Under the pieces are notes generated by a model. It was given only the letters and a program-made list of their open reading frames with translations, ran no database searches and was not told where the DNA came from. A program made the translations under genes and the position numbers. From Blastococcus colisei (GTDB lineage: Bacteria > Actinomycetota > Actinomycetes > Mycobacteriales > Geodermatophilaceae), in assembly GCF_006717095.1 (NCBI RefSeq), contig NZ_VFQE01000001.1, positions 1,426,001 to 1,490,000 on the forward strand: a stretch of 64,000 nt of DNA, written 5' to 3'. Every line of letters starts with the position of its first letter. Position 1 is the stretch's first letter. Shown here piece by piece: positions 61,714 to 64,000 of the stretch.

Positions 61714-62783
61714 TGTCGGACCAGGACCTGGTGGTCGAGACCGTCCGGGACATCCTCACCGGCTTCGAGCCGTTCGCGCTGACGGCGGAGCGGCGGTGGG
61801 ACGCCGGGCTGTGGGGTGCGCTGGCCTCCGCGGGACTCACGGGCGTGGGACTGCCCGAGGAGGCCGGTGGTTCGGGCGGCGAGCTCGCCGACGCCGTCGC
61901 CATCGTGGCCACTCTGGCGCGGGGGGCCGGCGCGGTGCCGGTGGCCGAGCAGCTGCTGGTGGCGGGGCCGGCGCTGCTGGCCGCGGACCTCGATCTGCCC
62001 TCGCCGGAGGAGCCGACGACGTTCGCGTTCGCCGATGCGGTGACCGTGCACCCGGTCGACAACGGGGACGGCCCGGGCCGGTTCACGCTCAACGGCACGG
62101 TTCCCGACGTCGCGTGGGCGGGGGTCGCTTCGCACGTCGTCGTCCTCGCCCCGGCTCCGGCCGGGATCTCCGGTGCCGTGCTGGCTCTGATCGACGCGTC
62201 CTCGCTGCCGGCGACCGACGCCTTCAACCTGGCCGGCGAACCGCGTGGGTCGCTGGTGCTGGACCAGGTGGGCACGTCCGGAACGCTGCTGACAGAGGCG
62301 CAGGCGAGTGAGGTGCGGGCGCGGTACGCGCTGGCGCGGGCGGTGCAGCTGGCGGCGGCCCTGGAGCAGGTTCTGGCGTGGACGGTTCAGTACGCGGGAG
62401 AGCGGCACCAGTTCGGCCGGCCGCTGGGCAAGTTCCAGGCGATCCAGATGGAGCTGGCCGAGATGGCCGGCGAGGTCACGGCGGTGTCGGCGCTGACCGA
62501 CGCGGCGGTGCAGGCGCTGGACCGGGGCGGGAACGTCGTCCTCGCGGCCGCGGCGGCGAAGGTGCGGGCCGGTGCGGCCGTCGAGGTCGTCGCCCGGCTG
62601 GCGCACCAGGTGCACGGCGCGATCGGGTTCACGCAGGAGCACAAGCTGCACCACCTGACGCGGCGGCTCTGGTCGTGGCGCGACGAGGCCGGCAGCGACC
62701 TGGCGTGGTCGCGGGTGCTGGGCGCCGGCGTGCTCGCGGGTGGCCCCGACGCGGTCTGGCCGGCGCTGACCCGGGTGGTCTGA
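61713..62783 (+). CDS. Acyl-CoA dehydrogenase-like second subunit
   Basis: This 356-residue protein is shorter and more divergent than its partner. It has ALASAGLTGVGLPEEAGGSG near the N-terminus and AHQVHGAIGFTQEHKLHHLTR near the C-terminus, typical of the small chain of heterotetrameric acyl-CoA dehydrogenases. The central FAD-contact motif seen in the first subunit is weak. It is translationally coupled to the first subunit. The natural substrate could be a branched, aromatic or steroid-derived acyl-CoA; nothing nearby decides this. Confidence 0.87.
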   Translation: MSDQDLVVETVRDILTGFEPFALTAERRWDAGLWGALASAGLTGVGLPEEAGGSGGELADAVAIVATLARGAGAVPVAEQLLVAGPALLAADLDLPSPEEPTTFAFADAVTVHPVDNGDGPGRFTLNGTVPDVAWAGVASHVVVLAPAPAGISGAVLALIDASSLPATDAFNLAGEPRGSLVLDQVGTSGTLLTEAQASEVRARYALARAVQLAAALEQVLAWTVQYAGERHQFGRPLGKFQAIQMELAEMAGEVTAVSALTDAAVQALDRGGNVVLAAAAAKVRAGAAVEVVARLAHQVHGAIGFTQEHKLHHLTRRLWSWRDEAGSDLAWSRVLGAGVLAGGPDAVWPALTRVV

Positions 62784-62844
62784 CGGTGGGCTCCTCGCCG
62801 GCGATGGTGACGGCCCGGAGCCCCGGTGATCCCACCACGACCCG

Positions 62845-64000
62845 ATGAGTGAGCGACCGCGACGGTCGTCGGTCCGCGCCACGCTGCAGGCTCTGACCGT
62901 CTCGGTCATCGGGGTGATACCCGCCTTCCTCGTGGGTGCCCTGGCCGTTCAGATCCGCGCCGATCTCGACGTCGGGCTGGGCCTCTTCGGCTTCGCGGTC
63001 GCGACCCTGTTCGCCGTCTCCGGGGTGTTGGGCCGCCCCGGCGGGCGCCTGGTGCAGCGGCTCGGTTCCCGCAAGGGCACGGTGCTGGCGGCGGCGCTGG
63101 CCACGGTCTCCCTCGCCACGGTGGCCTCGGCGCAGTCGGCGGCGATGCTCATGGTCGCCCTGGCGATCGGCGGGTTGGCCAACGCGGTGGCACAGCCGTC
63201 GGCCAATCTCGGGCTGTCCCGATGGGTGACCGACCGGCGGCTGGGCCTGGCGTTCGGGATCAAGCAGTCGGCGATCCCGACGGCGACCCTGCTCGGCGGC
63301 CTGGCCGTCCCCGGGGTCGCGCTGGTGCTCGGCTGGCGCTGGGCCGTGGCCGCCGCCGCGGCGCTCACCGTCCTGGTGCTGCTGGGCGCCCTGGTCGGCC
63401 GGGGCGAGGCCTCGCCACCCGGGACGTCCGGGGTGTCCCGGGAGCCGGATCGGGGGCTGCCGCGCGGCGGGTTGGTCGTGCTGACGATCGGTGGCTTCTT
63501 CGCGTCTGCGGCCAGCTCACCGACAGGTGTCTTCCTCGTCGACTCCGCCGTGACCGCCGGTATCGCGTCGGGCACGGCCGGCCTGCTCTTCGCCGGGTGC
63601 TCGTTGCTCATGCTGACCAACCGGGTGGGCTTCGGCTGGCTGGCCGACCGGCACCCCGGGCAGAGCCGCTTCCTCTTCATCGCGTATCTGCTGGGCGGCG
63701 GCGCCGTCGGGTTCGCGCTGATGGCCACCGGCGGCATTCCGGTGTTCGTCGTCGGGGCGGTGCTCGCCTGCGGGCTGGGATGGTCGTGGCCCGGCCTGTT
63801 CCAGTTCGCCGTGATCCGTGAGAACCGGGCCGCCGCGGCGTCGGTCACCGGATTGATGCAGACCGGCCTGTCGCTGGGGGCCGCGTGCGGCCCGATGCTC
63901 TTCGGCGTCCTCGCTCAGGCATTCTCGTACACCGCCGCCTGGTCGGGGGTCGCGGCACTGAGCCTGGCCGGCGCGTGCACGATCGTGATCGGCCGCCGGA
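62845..64000 (+). CDS. MFS transporter, C-terminus outside window
   Basis: The frame is open from the ATG at 62845 (MSERPRRSSVRATL) to the window end, giving 385 residues. About eleven hydrophobic helices are visible. The loop after helix 2 is LGRPGGRLVQRLGSRKG, close to the MFS motif. The protein resembles sugar- or cyanate-type 12-helix carriers (FGIKQSAIPTATLLGG is a conserved-looking segment), but the substrate is unclear. It follows the acyl-CoA dehydrogenase pair by 61 bases on the same strand and could belong to that unit. Confidence 0.8.
   Translation, partial: MSERPRRSSVRATLQALTVSVIGVIPAFLVGALAVQIRADLDVGLGLFGFAVATLFAVSGVLGRPGGRLVQRLGSRKGTVLAAALATVSLATVASAQSAAMLMVALAIGGLANAVAQPSANLGLSRWVTDRRLGLAFGIKQSAIPTATLLGGLAVPGVALVLGWRWAVAAAAALTVLVLLGALVGRGEASPPGTSGVSREPDRGLPRGGLVVLTIGGFFASAASSPTGVFLVDSAVTAGIASGTAGLLFAGCSLLMLTNRVGFGWLADRHPGQSRFLFIAYLLGGGAVGFALMATGGIPVFVVGAVLACGLGWSWPGLFQFAVIRENRAAAASVTGLMQTGLSLGAACGPMLFGVLAQAFSYTAAWSGVAALSLAGACTIVIGRR

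Noticed and set aside
1-64000. tRNA, rRNA, CRISPR, insertion sequence, prophage or replication origin
   Set aside because: I looked for tRNA arm patterns, short regularly spaced repeats, transposase/integrase motifs and DnaA-box clusters and saw none that could be supported.

Overview
The window is high-GC DNA with dense, often translationally coupled genes, many GTG starts and Actinobacteria-type families (ROK regulators, DUF1206, WYL regulators, GTGA/ATGA stop-start overlaps). It looks like a chromosomal segment of a soil or stone-dwelling actinobacterium, most like the Geodermatophilaceae; this is judged from gene content and codon use, not from a marker gene. No tRNA, rRNA, CRISPR array, transposase, integrase or phage gene was seen.

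Layout. 1-8.9 kb: a 5'-cut lipase, a small DUF4177/GXWXG pair, an arsenic operon (arsR-acr3-arsC, with arsI divergent), a coiled-coil protein, DinB and WYL-regulator genes, an SDR and a diguanylate cyclase. 9.1-13.5 kb: an operon of amylosucrase, YbdK-type glutamate-cysteine ligase and erythromycin-esterase-like protein. 13.5-15.8 kb: type II NADH dehydrogenase and a small hydrolase. 15.8-29.8 kb: sugar region, with xylulokinase divergent from a ROK repressor and xylose isomerase, then a second ROK gene, a complete ribose/xylose-type ABC transporter and two sugar-modifying enzymes (Gfo/Idh/MocA oxidoreductase and TIM-barrel isomerase). Two copies of a cupredoxin lipoprotein plus four-helix membrane protein pair sit beside these sugar genes (20.0-20.9 and 29.9-30.8 kb). 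31-38 kb: DEAD-box helicase, MFS transporter, and a GMC oxidoreductase/aldehyde dehydrogenase pair. 37.6-42.4 kb: anti-sigma-type ATPase, a 995-residue Hsp90/sacsin-like ATPase, small membrane proteins and a STAS protein. 42.6-46.4 kb: thiolase plus SDR, and two DUF1206 paralogues. 46.5-50.1 kb: a membrane protein, a macro-like/SIR2 fusion and a CYP152 P450. 50.1-53.5 kb: a frameshifted two-component system and a frameshifted membrane gene around an intact hemerythrin gene. 53.5-64 kb: HelD, a second hemerythrin protein, an RsbQ/RsbP-like stress-signalling pair, two acyl-CoA dehydrogenases and an MFS gene cut by the window end.

Themes. The window combines arsenic resistance, pentose uptake and catabolism, fatty acyl-CoA metabolism, and partner-switch stress signalling (STAS antagonist, anti-sigma ATPase, RsbQ/RsbP-like pair). 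The most unusual items are the macro-like/SIR2 fusion (possible NAD+/ADP-ribose effector), the P450 with an OleT-type histidine, the duplicated cupredoxin pair, and families of near-identical hairpins that embed stop codons and recur as terminators. The cluster of single-base indels in homopolymers at 50.5-53.3 kb may be assembly error and should be settled before those genes are interpreted.
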